NCBI RefSeq assembly: GCF_001555965.1
Contig: NZ_LSHX01000033.1
Span: 124,001-188,000 of the forward strand
Length of the DNA stretch: 64,000 bases
Origin: Sphingomonas sp. CCH21-G11
GTDB taxonomy: Bacteria > Pseudomonadota > Alphaproteobacteria > Sphingomonadales > Sphingomonadaceae
Direction: 5' to 3'
The translations under genes were made by a program, and so were the position numbers. Below, piece after piece: positions 25,998 through 34,415 of this stretch (position 1 is the stretch's first letter; every line of letters begins with the position of its first letter). Below the pieces are notes generated by a model, which was not told the DNA's origin, made no database searches, and saw only the letters and a program-made list of their open reading frames with translations.

Positions 25998-27512
25998 ATG
26001 GCGCGTGACGATTCCCCTTCGACCCCTGGCGGCGATCCCGTTCGCCTGCCCCAGAATGTCGAGGCGGAGGCCGCGCTGCTCGGCGCGATGATGATCGACA
26101 ACCGCCTGGCCGACGACATGATCGAGGAGCTGGAGCCCGATCATTTCTTTGAACCCGTGCACGGCCGGATTTTCGAGAAGATCGCGCGGCTGCGCCAGTC
26201 GGACATGCTGGCGACCCCGGTGACGCTGCGGCCGTTGTTTGTCGACGATGCCGGCATGGCGCAATTGGGCGGCCCGGCCTATCTCGCCCAGCTGACCGGC
26301 AGCGGCGCGGCGCTGATCGGCGCGCGCCAGTTCGCGCGGCAGATTCGCGATCTCGCCATGCTGCGCGCGCTGATTACCGTCGGTCGCGGCCTGGTCGAAA
26401 AGGCGATGGATACCAGCGAGGCGGTCGATCCCGCCGCGCAGATCAAGGAAGCCGAGGAAGCGCTGTTTTCGGTGGCGGGCGATGCCGGGTCGGCCAACAC
26501 GGTCAAGAGCTTTGCCGAGGCGACCAAGCTGGCGGTCAAGATGGCCGACCGCGCGCTCAATTCGGGCGGCAATCTGTCGGGCATCACCACCGGGCTGGAA
26601 AGCGTCAACGCGCGCACGGGCGGCATGCAGCGTTCCGACCTGATCATCCTCGCCGGGCGTCCCGGCATGGGCAAGACGTCGCTCGCCACCAACATCGCGT
26701 TCAATGCCGCGCGGCGCTGGATGGACGATCAGAAGCTGGGCATCGGCAAGGATCGCTCGCCCGGCGCCAAGGTCGCGTTTTTCAGCCTCGAAATGTCGGC
26801 GGACCAGCTCGCGACCCGTATCCTTGCCGAACAATCGGGGATCAGTTCCGAAGCGCTGCGCATGGGCAAGATCAGCAAGGCCGAGTTCACGCGCCTGGCC
26901 GACGCGGCCGCGGATCTCGAGCAACTGCCGCTCTATATCGACGATACTGCCGGGCTGACGATCAGCGGGCTGCACACGCGCGTCCGCCGCCTGCAATCGC
27001 GGCTGAACTTCGAACTCGGCTTGGTCGTCGTCGACTATCTCCAGCTGCTGCAGGGCAGCGGGCGCAACTCGGGCGACAATCGCGTCCAGGAAATCTCTGA
27101 AATTTCGCGCGGGTTGAAGACGCTGGCCAAGGATCTGAACGTGCCGGTGATCGCGCTGTCGCAGCTCAGCCGCGCGGTCGAACAGCGCGAGGACAAGCGG
27201 CCGCAGCTTTCCGACCTGCGCGAATCCGGTTCGATCGAACAGGACGCCGACATCGTGCTGTTCGTCTATCGCGAGGATTATTACGTCGCCGCCAAGGAGC
27301 CGAAGCGGCCGCGCGAGGGGGACGATGCGCGAATCTTCGAGGATCACGCGCAATGGGCGCAGGATATGGAGCGCGTCTTCGGCCTGGCCGAGCTGATCAT
27401 CGCCAAGCAGCGCCATGGTGCGACGGGCAAGGTGACGCTGAAGTTCGAGCCTCAGATCACGCGGTTCAGCGATTATGTCGGCGACGGTTTCGCGGGGGGC
27501 ATAGGCGACTGA
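25998..27512 (+). CDS. dnaB: Replicative DNA helicase
   Basis: 504 residues. The hexameric 5'-3' helicase of the replication fork. The N-terminal helical domain starts LPQNVEAEAALLGAMMIDNRLADD. The RecA-like C-terminal domain has Walker A AGRPGMGKTS, FFSLEMSADQLATR, Walker B LVVVDYLQLL, and SQLSRAVEQREDKRPQLSDLRESGSIEQDADIV. There is a small insertion after Walker A (MDDQKLGIGKDRSPG) common in alphaproteobacteria; no intein. ATG follows GAGAGGGGGG. Confidence 0.96.
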   Translation: MARDDSPSTPGGDPVRLPQNVEAEAALLGAMMIDNRLADDMIEELEPDHFFEPVHGRIFEKIARLRQSDMLATPVTLRPLFVDDAGMAQLGGPAYLAQLTGSGAALIGARQFARQIRDLAMLRALITVGRGLVEKAMDTSEAVDPAAQIKEAEEALFSVAGDAGSANTVKSFAEATKLAVKMADRALNSGGNLSGITTGLESVNARTGGMQRSDLIILAGRPGMGKTSLATNIAFNAARRWMDDQKLGIGKDRSPGAKVAFFSLEMSADQLATRILAEQSGISSEALRMGKISKAEFTRLADAAADLEQLPLYIDDTAGLTISGLHTRVRRLQSRLNFELGLVVVDYLQLLQGSGRNSGDNRVQEISEISRGLKTLAKDLNVPVIALSQLSRAVEQREDKRPQLSDLRESGSIEQDADIVLFVYREDYYVAAKEPKRPREGDDARIFEDHAQWAQDMERVFGLAELIIAKQRHGATGKVTLKFEPQITRFSDYVGDGFAGGIGD

Positions 27513-27558
27513 TTTCGCCCTCGTGTGTTGAGCGCCGGCCGAAAAGGGGAATACAGAA

Positions 27559-28509
27559 ATGCCGGGTGGTTTGATCGCACTGCTTGACGATGTCGCCGCG
27601 CTGACCAAGCTCGCGGCGTCCTCGCTCGACGATGTCGCGGCGGCGGCGGGGCGTGCGGGCACCAAATCGGCGGGGGTCGTCATCGACGACGCGGCGGTCA
27701 CGCCCAGCTATGTCGTCGGCCTGTCGCCCGATCGCGAAGTGCCGATCATCGCGAAGATCGCGGTGGGGTCGCTGCGCAACAAGCTGCTATTCATCCTGCC
27801 CGTCGCGCTGGCGCTCAGCGCGCTGGCACCGTGGCTGATCACCCCGATCCTGATGCTCGGCGGGACCTATCTGTGTTTTGAAGGGGCGGAAAAGGTCTGG
27901 GAGAAGCTATCGGGTGCGCATCATGCCGATGAAGTGATCGAGATCACCGATCCCAAGGCGCTCGAAGCGCGCCAGGTCGGCGGGGCCATCCGAACCGACT
28001 TCATCCTGTCGGCGGAGATCATGGCGATCGCGCTCGCCGACCTGACCGGCCGCAGCATCGGGACCCAGGCGGCGGTGCTCGCGCTGGTCGGGATCGGCAT
28101 CACCATCGCGGTCTACGGCGTCGTTGCGCTGATCGTGAAGATGGACGATTTCGGCCTGTATCTCGCCAAGCGCCCGGGCGGTACCGCGCAGATGCTGGGC
28201 CGCGGGCTGGTGCGCGGGATGCCGGCGCTGCTCCGCGCGCTCAGCCTGATCGGTACCGCCGCGATGGTGTGGGTCGGCGGCGGCATCATCATCCACGGGC
28301 TGGCGGCATTCGGCTTTGCGACGATCGAGCACATCGTACACGACGCGGCGGTGGCGGTCGGCCATGCCGTGCCGGCGATCGGCGGGATCCTCGAATGGCT
28401 GGTCACGGCGATCGGCTCGGCGATCGTCGGGCTGGCGGTGGGTGCGGTCGTCGTCCTGGTCGTGTCGCGCTTTCACCACAGTGGACATGGCGAGGCGCAG
28501 GTCGCCTGA
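27559..28509 (+). CDS. DUF808 (YedI-like) membrane protein
   Basis: 316 residues. The DUF808 pattern is clear: MPGGLIALLDDVAALTKLAASSLDDVAAAAGRAGTKSAGVVIDDAAVTPSYVVG, then several membrane segments including LGGTYLCFEGAEKVWEKL. Function of the family is unknown. It starts 47 bases after dnaB on the same strand with AAAGGGGA before the ATG, and ends seven bases from the convergent NTF2-like gene. Confidence 0.9.
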   Translation: MPGGLIALLDDVAALTKLAASSLDDVAAAAGRAGTKSAGVVIDDAAVTPSYVVGLSPDREVPIIAKIAVGSLRNKLLFILPVALALSALAPWLITPILMLGGTYLCFEGAEKVWEKLSGAHHADEVIEITDPKALEARQVGGAIRTDFILSAEIMAIALADLTGRSIGTQAAVLALVGIGITIAVYGVVALIVKMDDFGLYLAKRPGGTAQMLGRGLVRGMPALLRALSLIGTAAMVWVGGGIIIHGLAAFGFATIEHIVHDAAVAVGHAVPAIGGILEWLVTAIGSAIVGLAVGAVVVLVVSRFHHSGHGEAQVA

Positions 28510-28515
28510 GCGCGG

Positions 28516-28899
28516 TCAGCCGAAGGGCAGGCGGTGCCGGATCGGCTCGGGGTCGAGCATGATGCGGATGTCGCGGATCAGCCCCGATGTGTGGCGGACG
28601 ATGATCGCGCACGGAATGGTGCCAAGCCCGCCATGTTCGGCGTGGAACGTGAACTCGGTTTCGACCAGCAGCGTGTCGGCGCACGACCAATAGTCGAGGA
28701 AACTGCCGCCCACCGATTCGAGCGCGTCGAACAGACGCATCAATTGGCGCAGCGAAGCGATCTTCTCCACGGCGGGGGCACGGTTGCCGATGCGCAGATG
28801 GCAATCGTCACCCATCAGGACCGCCCAGCCGCTATGGTCGGGATGCTCCAGCAAGGCCGCGAGCGTCTGGCGGATAATATCGTCGTCGGCCCTGGTCAC
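28516..28899 (-). CDS. SnoaL/NTF2-like fold protein
   Basis: 127 residues. The layout of an NTF2-like domain is visible: N-terminal helices (IIRQTLAALLEHPDHSGWAVLMGDDCHLRIGNRAPAVEKIASLRQLMRLFDALESVGGSF) followed by beta strands with LLVETEFTFHAEHGG and CAIIVRHTSGLIRDIRIMLD. Members bind small hydrophobic ligands or act as isomerases and hydrolases; nothing fixes the role here. GTG start. Monocistronic. Confidence 0.75.
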   Translation of the reverse strand: MTRADDDIIRQTLAALLEHPDHSGWAVLMGDDCHLRIGNRAPAVEKIASLRQLMRLFDALESVGGSFLDYWSCADTLLVETEFTFHAEHGGLGTIPCAIIVRHTSGLIRDIRIMLDPEPIRHRLPFG

Positions 28900-29031
28900 T
28901 GCGCCTCCGACTCGATGTGATAAGCTGACCCGCTATACCACCCCGCCGGTTTTGCCGGTGTCGCGTAACTGCTTGAAAGGCGCGACACTTGCGATGTTGT
29001 GGTACCGCCGGCGCCGCATCGCACGAATTCG

Positions 29032-31110
29032 TCAGTCGCGTGGCGGCAGACCCGCGCGCAGCTCGTCCAGCCACGCGGTCGCCACGCTGTCCGACGGCGC
29101 GCGCCAGTCGCCACGCGGGCTCAGCCCCCCGCCGGCCGAAACCTTGGGACCGTTGGGCATAGCCGAACGCTTGAACTGGCTCGTCTGAAAGAAGCGTTTG
29201 AGGAACCGTTCGAGCCACATCCCGATTTCGCCCAGATCATGGCCGATCCGGCGAGCATCGGGATAATCGGGCGGCCATTCGCCCGCCGCCGCATCGCGCC
29301 AGGCATGCCACGCGAGGAACGCGATCTTCGACGGCTTGAGCCCCTGGCGCACGACATGGTGAAGGAAGAAGTCGTTGAGCGGGAAGGGGCCGATCAGCGC
29401 CTCGGTCCGCTGGATCACGCCATCCGCGCCTGCGGGCACCAGCTCGGGCGAAATCTCGGTCGCCAGGATCGCGTCGAGCACGCGATCGGTGTCGGCGTCG
29501 AACTGGCCGGTCCGGATACACCACCGGATCAGGAACTGGATCAGCGTCTTGGGCACGCCGCAATTCACCGCGTAATGGCTCATCTGGTCGCCGACGCCAT
29601 AGGTGCACCAGCCCAGCGCCAGCTCGGACAGGTCGCCGGTGCCGACCACCAGCCCTTCGCGCTGATTGGCGATGCGGAACAGATAATCGGTGCGCAGCCC
29701 CGCCTGGACATTTTCGAACGTCACGTCGTGCACCGGCTCGCCGGCGGCAAAGGGGTGGCCCAGATCGCCGAGCATCTGGCGCGCGGCGGGGCGGATGTCG
29801 ATTTCGGCGCCCGTGATCCCCAGTGCGCTCATCAGCGCCCACGCATTGGCGCGGGTCGCCTCGCCCGTCGCGAATCCGGGCATGGTGAAGCCCAGAATGT
29901 CGGTGCGCGGCCGGTTCAGCCGGTCGAACGCCTTGGCCGCGACGATCAGCGCATGAGTCGAATCCAGCCCGCCCGAAATGCCGATCACCAGCCGCTTGAC
30001 GCCGCTTGCGACGACGCGCTGGCGCAATCCCTCCACCTGGACGTTGAACGCCTCATAGCTGTCGGCGTCGAGCGTCACCGGATCGTCGGGAACGAACGGA
30101 AAGCGCGCGATCGCCCGGATTACGCCGCGATCGGCGAACTCCGGCCGGTGATCGAAGGTGATGCGCCGGAATCGCTGTTCCGGATGACTCCTGGCGGCGG
30201 CGCAGTCGTTGAACGTGCCCGTCCGCATCCGCTCCAGCCTCAGGCGCTCGACATCGACATCGGCGAGCAGCAACTCGCACGCGACATCGAACCGCTCGGA
30301 CGAGGCGATCTGTTCGCCCAGTTCGTGCACCATCCCCTGGCCGTCCCAGGCGAGATCGGTGGTGCTTTCGCCGGGTCCCGACGCCGAATAGACATAGGCG
30401 GACATCGTCCGTGCCGATTGCGCGGCGCACAGCAGCGCGCGCTCGCGCGCCTTGCCGATCAGGATGTTGGACGCCGACAGGTTGCACAGGATGAGCGCGC
30501 CGGCCAGCGCCCCCTCGGTCGAGGGCGGCAGCGGTGCCCAGTAATCCTCGCAGATCTCGGCGTGAAACACGAAGTCGGCGAGGTCCCCGGCGGCAAAGAT
30601 CAGGTCGGTGCCGAACGGTGCCCGCTGGCCCGCCACTTCGATATCCAGGCCGACGAGCCCCATTCCCGACGCGAAATACCGCTTCTCGTAATATTCACGG
30701 TAATTGGGCAGGTAGGTTTTGGGGACGACCCCCAGCACGCGCCCCCGCGAAACCGCGACCGCGCAGTTGTAAAGTCGCCCGTTGCGCCGCAGCGCCGCGC
30801 CAAGCAGCAGCACCGGGGCCAGATCGCGGCTGGCGGCGATGACCTCGGCGAGTGCTTGCTCACTGGCTGTGCAGATCGCGTCCTGCAGGTGCAGGTCGTC
30901 GAGCGCATAGCCGGTCAGGTTGAGCTCGGGATAGACCAGCAGGTCTGCATGGGCGTCGTGCCCCTGCCGCGCGAGATCGATCGCGGTGCGCGCATTATAT
31001 GCTGGGTCCGCGACCCGGCTGAGTGGGGTGCAGGCAGCGACGCGGATCAGCCCCTGCGCCTGGCCGGCATAGAAGCGGTGCGGAGCGGCGGCGGGGGCGG
31101 GACCGGTCAT
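29032..31110 (-). CDS. nadE: Glutamine-dependent NAD+ synthetase
   Basis: 692 residues, the long fused type. The N-terminal nitrilase-type glutaminase domain has the Glu62 (YPELNLTGY), Lys131 (PKTYLPNY), Cys187 (EICEDYW) triad. The C-terminal synthetase domain has the ATP motif SGGLDST at 379-385 and GTGDLSELALGW. It amidates NaAD to NAD+ using ammonia tunnelled from glutamine. Length and order match the well-studied Mycobacterium-type enzyme. ATG at 31110; about 130 bases of non-coding sequence separate it from the NTF2-like gene downstream. Confidence 0.95.
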   Translation of the reverse strand: MTGPAPAAAPHRFYAGQAQGLIRVAACTPLSRVADPAYNARTAIDLARQGHDAHADLLVYPELNLTGYALDDLHLQDAICTASEQALAEVIAASRDLAPVLLLGAALRRNGRLYNCAVAVSRGRVLGVVPKTYLPNYREYYEKRYFASGMGLVGLDIEVAGQRAPFGTDLIFAAGDLADFVFHAEICEDYWAPLPPSTEGALAGALILCNLSASNILIGKARERALLCAAQSARTMSAYVYSASGPGESTTDLAWDGQGMVHELGEQIASSERFDVACELLLADVDVERLRLERMRTGTFNDCAAARSHPEQRFRRITFDHRPEFADRGVIRAIARFPFVPDDPVTLDADSYEAFNVQVEGLRQRVVASGVKRLVIGISGGLDSTHALIVAAKAFDRLNRPRTDILGFTMPGFATGEATRANAWALMSALGITGAEIDIRPAARQMLGDLGHPFAAGEPVHDVTFENVQAGLRTDYLFRIANQREGLVVGTGDLSELALGWCTYGVGDQMSHYAVNCGVPKTLIQFLIRWCIRTGQFDADTDRVLDAILATEISPELVPAGADGVIQRTEALIGPFPLNDFFLHHVVRQGLKPSKIAFLAWHAWRDAAAGEWPPDYPDARRIGHDLGEIGMWLERFLKRFFQTSQFKRSAMPNGPKVSAGGGLSPRGDWRAPSDSVATAWLDELRAGLPPRD

Positions 31111-31255
31111 GCGCCGTAGGCTTAAGCCGTTCCGCCGCGCAACGCCACACCCGGCGGCACCTGATCGATCGCGGTGCCGATCTTGAACGCAATGCGTTGA
31201 AACGGTTCCGCGCCCCGGTGCATTCCGCTATTCGTGCAGGCGACAGGAGGGTGCG

Positions 31256-31903
31256 TTGACCCATCTCAGGACGATTGCGGCGGGCCTTGGTGCTGCGCTG
31301 ACATTGGCGACAGCTACGGTGGCGGATGCCCAGCAAGTCTCCGGGTTGGACGTTGAACGCGCGGCGATATCGATGCGTCCCGGACAGTCCTTCTGGTCAG
31401 CCGACCGTGGTGATCCGCGCCAGCCGGTGCGGATCGTCGTCAGCCTGCCGATGCAGCAATTGTTCGTCTATCGCGGCCGGGCGCTGATCGGCGCGTCGAC
31501 CATCTCGTCGGGCACCCGCGCCAAGCCGACCCCGGTCGGTGAGTTCACCATTCTGCAGAAACGGCCTTTCCACCGTTCCAACCTCTACAGCGACGCGCCG
31601 ATGCCGTTCATGCAGCGGCTGACCTGGGACGGCATCGCGCTTCATGGCGGCGACCTGCCCGGCTATCCTGCGTCGCACGGCTGCATTCGCCTGCCCACGG
31701 ATTTCGCGCGCGAGCTGTTCGCGCTCACCGGATTGGGTGCCGAAGTCGCGGTGCTCGGCCGCGCGGTGCCCTATCCGGCGTTCCGGCCCCAGCTGGCCGC
31801 ACCGGTGCTGAACGTCGCGCCCGACCTGCTCGCCGACGACAGCCTTGCCTCGGTCAGCCTTCCTCGCTTTCGAGTGAATGGAGGATCCGCGCGCCGGCCA
31901 TGA
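31256..31903 (+). CDS. L,D-transpeptidase (YkuD domain)
   Basis: 215 residues. A signal peptide (about 1-25, ending VADAQQ) is followed by a YkuD domain: VSLPMQQLFVYRGRALIGASTISSGTRAKPTPVGEFTILQK and the catalytic HGGDLPGYPASHGCIRLP with the nucleophilic Cys. It would cross-link peptidoglycan or attach proteins to it in the periplasm. TTG at 31256 is favoured because AGGAGGG lies five bases before it. The last 50 bases overlap the convergent small membrane protein gene. Confidence 0.92.
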   Translation: MTHLRTIAAGLGAALTLATATVADAQQVSGLDVERAAISMRPGQSFWSADRGDPRQPVRIVVSLPMQQLFVYRGRALIGASTISSGTRAKPTPVGEFTILQKRPFHRSNLYSDAPMPFMQRLTWDGIALHGGDLPGYPASHGCIRLPTDFARELFALTGLGAEVAVLGRAVPYPAFRPQLAAPVLNVAPDLLADDSLASVSLPRFRVNGGSARRP

Positions 31904-32069
31904 ACACCGCCACCGGGCACAGCGCGAACAGCATCCAGCCGCCGACCCCTGGGTATTGCTGGAGATAATGCACGCCGCGCTCCGTCGCCCCCAGGCTCAG
32001 GCCGTAGATCACGGCAAAGGCCTCGAACTTGGTCTTGATGACGAACAGACGCGCGAACTTGGTAAACAT
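31854..32069 (-). CDS. Small conserved membrane protein, function unknown
   Basis: 71 residues: a basic N-terminus (MFTKFARLFVIKTKFEAFAVIYGLSLGATERG), then HYLQQYPGVGGWMLFALCPVAVFMAGARIL forming a second hydrophobic stretch, then an acidic tail. I recall similar small proteins in other sphingomonads, which supports it being real, but no function is known. Its 3' end overlaps the L,D-transpeptidase gene tail-to-tail by 50 bases. Upstream on the same strand is astB, 64 bases away. Confidence 0.78.
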   Translation of the reverse strand: MFTKFARLFVIKTKFEAFAVIYGLSLGATERGVHYLQQYPGVGGWMLFALCPVAVFMAGARILHSLESEEG

Positions 32070-32133
32070 GCCGTTAGTAAAGCAAGCCCCGGACCACTCG
32101 CGGCAATCCGCGAGTCGTCGCCCAGCGTCCCGT

Positions 32134-33390
32134 TCAATCTGTCAAAAGTTCCGACAACTCCATGGCGCTGAGCAGGGCATGACGCGCCGATTCGATCTGC
32201 AGGATCAGCTCGGGATCGGCGATCTGGTCGGGCGCGATCTCTTCGGGCCATCGCGCGGCGACGATCTCGGCGATGCGATCGAGCCGTGCCTCGTCGACGA
32301 TGAAGCGCGGATCTACCCGCTCTGGATCGGCGACGACGCGCAGGCGCAGACAGGCGGGCCCGCCACCATTTGCCATCGACTGGCGAACGTCGACGACCTC
32401 CAGCCGCCGGATCGGGCCGTTGCCCGCGACATGCTCCTGCAACCAGTCCCAGACGGCCGGCGTGTCGCGTGCCTCGGTCGGCAGGATCAGCGCCATCCCG
32501 CCATCGCCGGGCAGCGTCACCAGCTGGGCATTGAACAGATAGGAGCTGATCGCGTCGGCCAGGCTGACCCGAGCGGCCGGCACCTCGACGATCTCGACCT
32601 CGGGCATGCGCGCGCGCAGCTCGGCATGGGTGCCCAGCCGGTCGGCAAAGGCGAATTCGTGCGTGAACAGCACCGGACCGTTGGCGACCGCCACCACGTC
32701 GTTGTGGAATGCGCCCGCCGCGATCGCGATCGTCGACTGTTCGACGAACAGGCAGCGTTCGGGCGACAGCCCGTGGCGCCGCGCGATCGCCTCGCTGGCA
32801 TCGCGCGACTGGCGGGCGGGGAAGGGGCCACCCGCCACGCCATAGACGAACACCTCCAGTCCCGCCGCGTCATGCGTGCGGGTCAGCCGCATATGGTTGG
32901 CCGCGCCCTCGTCGCCGAACGGCGGCGGGACGGGGGCGTGGACGACAAACGCCGGATCCGCAAACGCCACGCGCAGCTGCGCGAGCGTGCCCGGCCATTC
33001 ATGGCTGCGATGCTTCATCGTCACCAGATTGGCGACGCTCAAATGGCACTTGCCGTCGGCGGTGTCGGGGGCGGGCGACACGGTCGCGGCATTGGCGGCC
33101 CACATCGCGGATGCCGACAGGGCCTGGGCCTGCAAATGCCGCGGCGCGTCGGCGTAGCGCGTGCCCAGCGACGCCAGCCATGCGTGGTCGGGGCGTGCGA
33201 GCGGATAGAAGATGCCCTGCGCCAGCCCCAGGCGCAGATTGGCGCGCATCTTCTCGATCCCCTGCAGCGCCGCCGCGCGCGGCGCGGAGACGTTGCCCGA
33301 GTTGCGCGTCGCCGCCAGGTTGCCCGGGCTTAGCCCCGCATAATTGTGGCTCGGGCCGATCAGCCCGTCGAAATTGATTTCACGCAGCAT
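32134..33390 (-). CDS. astB: N-succinylarginine dihydrolase
   Basis: 418 residues. Second step of the arginine succinyltransferase pathway: N-succinylarginine to N-succinylornithine, CO2 and two ammonia. The sequence begins REINFDGLIGPSHNYAGLSPGNLAATRN and contains NAATVSPAPDTADGKCHLSVANL, FGDEGAANHMRL and a C-terminal AMNGGGPACLRLRV-type segment (SMANGGGPACLRLRVV), with the guanidine-modifying fold residues in place. Follows astA by 14 bases on the same strand. Confidence 0.95.
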   Translation of the reverse strand: MLREINFDGLIGPSHNYAGLSPGNLAATRNSGNVSAPRAAALQGIEKMRANLRLGLAQGIFYPLARPDHAWLASLGTRYADAPRHLQAQALSASAMWAANAATVSPAPDTADGKCHLSVANLVTMKHRSHEWPGTLAQLRVAFADPAFVVHAPVPPPFGDEGAANHMRLTRTHDAAGLEVFVYGVAGGPFPARQSRDASEAIARRHGLSPERCLFVEQSTIAIAAGAFHNDVVAVANGPVLFTHEFAFADRLGTHAELRARMPEVEIVEVPAARVSLADAISSYLFNAQLVTLPGDGGMALILPTEARDTPAVWDWLQEHVAGNGPIRRLEVVDVRQSMANGGGPACLRLRVVADPERVDPRFIVDEARLDRIAEIVAARWPEEIAPDQIADPELILQIESARHALLSAMELSELLTD

Positions 33391-33404
33391 GAGGGTCCCC
33401 TGTT

Positions 33405-34415
33405 TCAGCGCGCGACGTGGTGGATGACGTCGCCGGTCGCGATGCCCAGCAATTCCGCGCTGCGCTCGTCGATCAGCACGCCGTCATGCTGCGGCTGGAC
33501 GCAGCCCTGGGTCGCGCGGAAGCTGCCCAGCCTTCCGGTCGCGATCAGCGCCGGTTCGCCGGCATCGCTCAGCCCGGTGACCTCCGACTGGCGCGCCGAA
33601 CGAATGCTCTGCACCTGATCGGTGCGCGCGATCATCGTCGGGCCGCCGTCGAAGATATCGACATAATTCTCGAACGCGAAGCCTTCATTCTCCAGCATCC
33701 GCATCGCGGCGCGGCCGCTGGGGTGCGGGCGGCCGATCACCTGGCGCGCGGTTTCGGGCAGCATCGCGGTATAGACCGGGTGCTTGGGCATCAGGTCGGC
33801 GATGAACTGGTTGCCGTGGATCGCATTGAACTGGTCGGCTTCCTGGAAACTCATGCCGAAGAAGCGGCCCGCCACGCCGTCCCAGAAGGGCGACCCGCCC
33901 GCTTCGTCGATCACGCCGCGCAGCTCGGCCAGGATGCGGTCGGCGAAACGTTCGCGATGCGCGGCGATGAACAGGTAGCGGCTGCGCGCCAGCAACAGCC
34001 CCAGCCCGCCGGCACGCTCGCCGGGGTGCAGGAACAGCCCGCCGACCTCGCTCGCCCCCTCCAGATCGTTGACCAGCGACAGCAATTCGGCGCGGAACGT
34101 GCGATTGAGCGCCTCGCTATGCTTGGTGACGGTGCCCAGTCGATAGCTGTAGAACGGCCAGCGCTGACCCACCTGACTGAAGATCTGGCACGTCCCGCGC
34201 ACTTCGCCGGTCGCGGCGTTTTCCAGCACCATGACGAACAATTCGTCGGCCAGGCTGTCTTCGTCGCGTGCGAAGGCCGCGTGGCTGCGCGCCAGCTTCG
34301 CCTCCAGCGACGGGCGGTCGGGCGGCAGGTTGGTGAAGCCGCCCCCGGTCAGCTTGGCCATTTCATAAAGATGCTTGAGGTCGCCGTCGGTGGCGGCGCG
34401 GATCACGAATGTCAT
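33405..34415 (-). CDS. astA: Arginine N-succinyltransferase
   Basis: 336 residues. First enzyme of the AST pathway, transferring succinyl from succinyl-CoA to arginine. Recognised by FVIRAATDGDLKHLYEMAKLTGGGFTNLP, GEVRGTCQIFSQVGQRWPFYSYRLGTVTKHS, LFLHPGERAGGLGLLLARSRYLFIA and SPFWDGVAGRFFGMSFQEAD. Its ATG overlaps the last base of the upstream M20 hydrolase stop (TGATG), so translation is tightly coupled. Downstream is astB. Confidence 0.95.
   Translation of the reverse strand: MTFVIRAATDGDLKHLYEMAKLTGGGFTNLPPDRPSLEAKLARSHAAFARDEDSLADELFVMVLENAATGEVRGTCQIFSQVGQRWPFYSYRLGTVTKHSEALNRTFRAELLSLVNDLEGASEVGGLFLHPGERAGGLGLLLARSRYLFIAAHRERFADRILAELRGVIDEAGGSPFWDGVAGRFFGMSFQEADQFNAIHGNQFIADLMPKHPVYTAMLPETARQVIGRPHPSGRAAMRMLENEGFAFENYVDIFDGGPTMIARTDQVQSIRSARQSEVTGLSDAGEPALIATGRLGSFRATQGCVQPQHDGVLIDERSAELLGIATGDVIHHVAR

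Noticed and set aside
24222..28509. Defence island around dnaB
   Set aside because: Neighbours are salvage, wall-related and DUF proteins of core-genome type; no nuclease, reverse transcriptase or restriction gene is present.
28999..31119. 706-codon open frame opposite the NAD synthetase gene
   Set aside because: Composition is typical of a GC-bias shadow and it covers nadE, whose catalytic residues are all intact.
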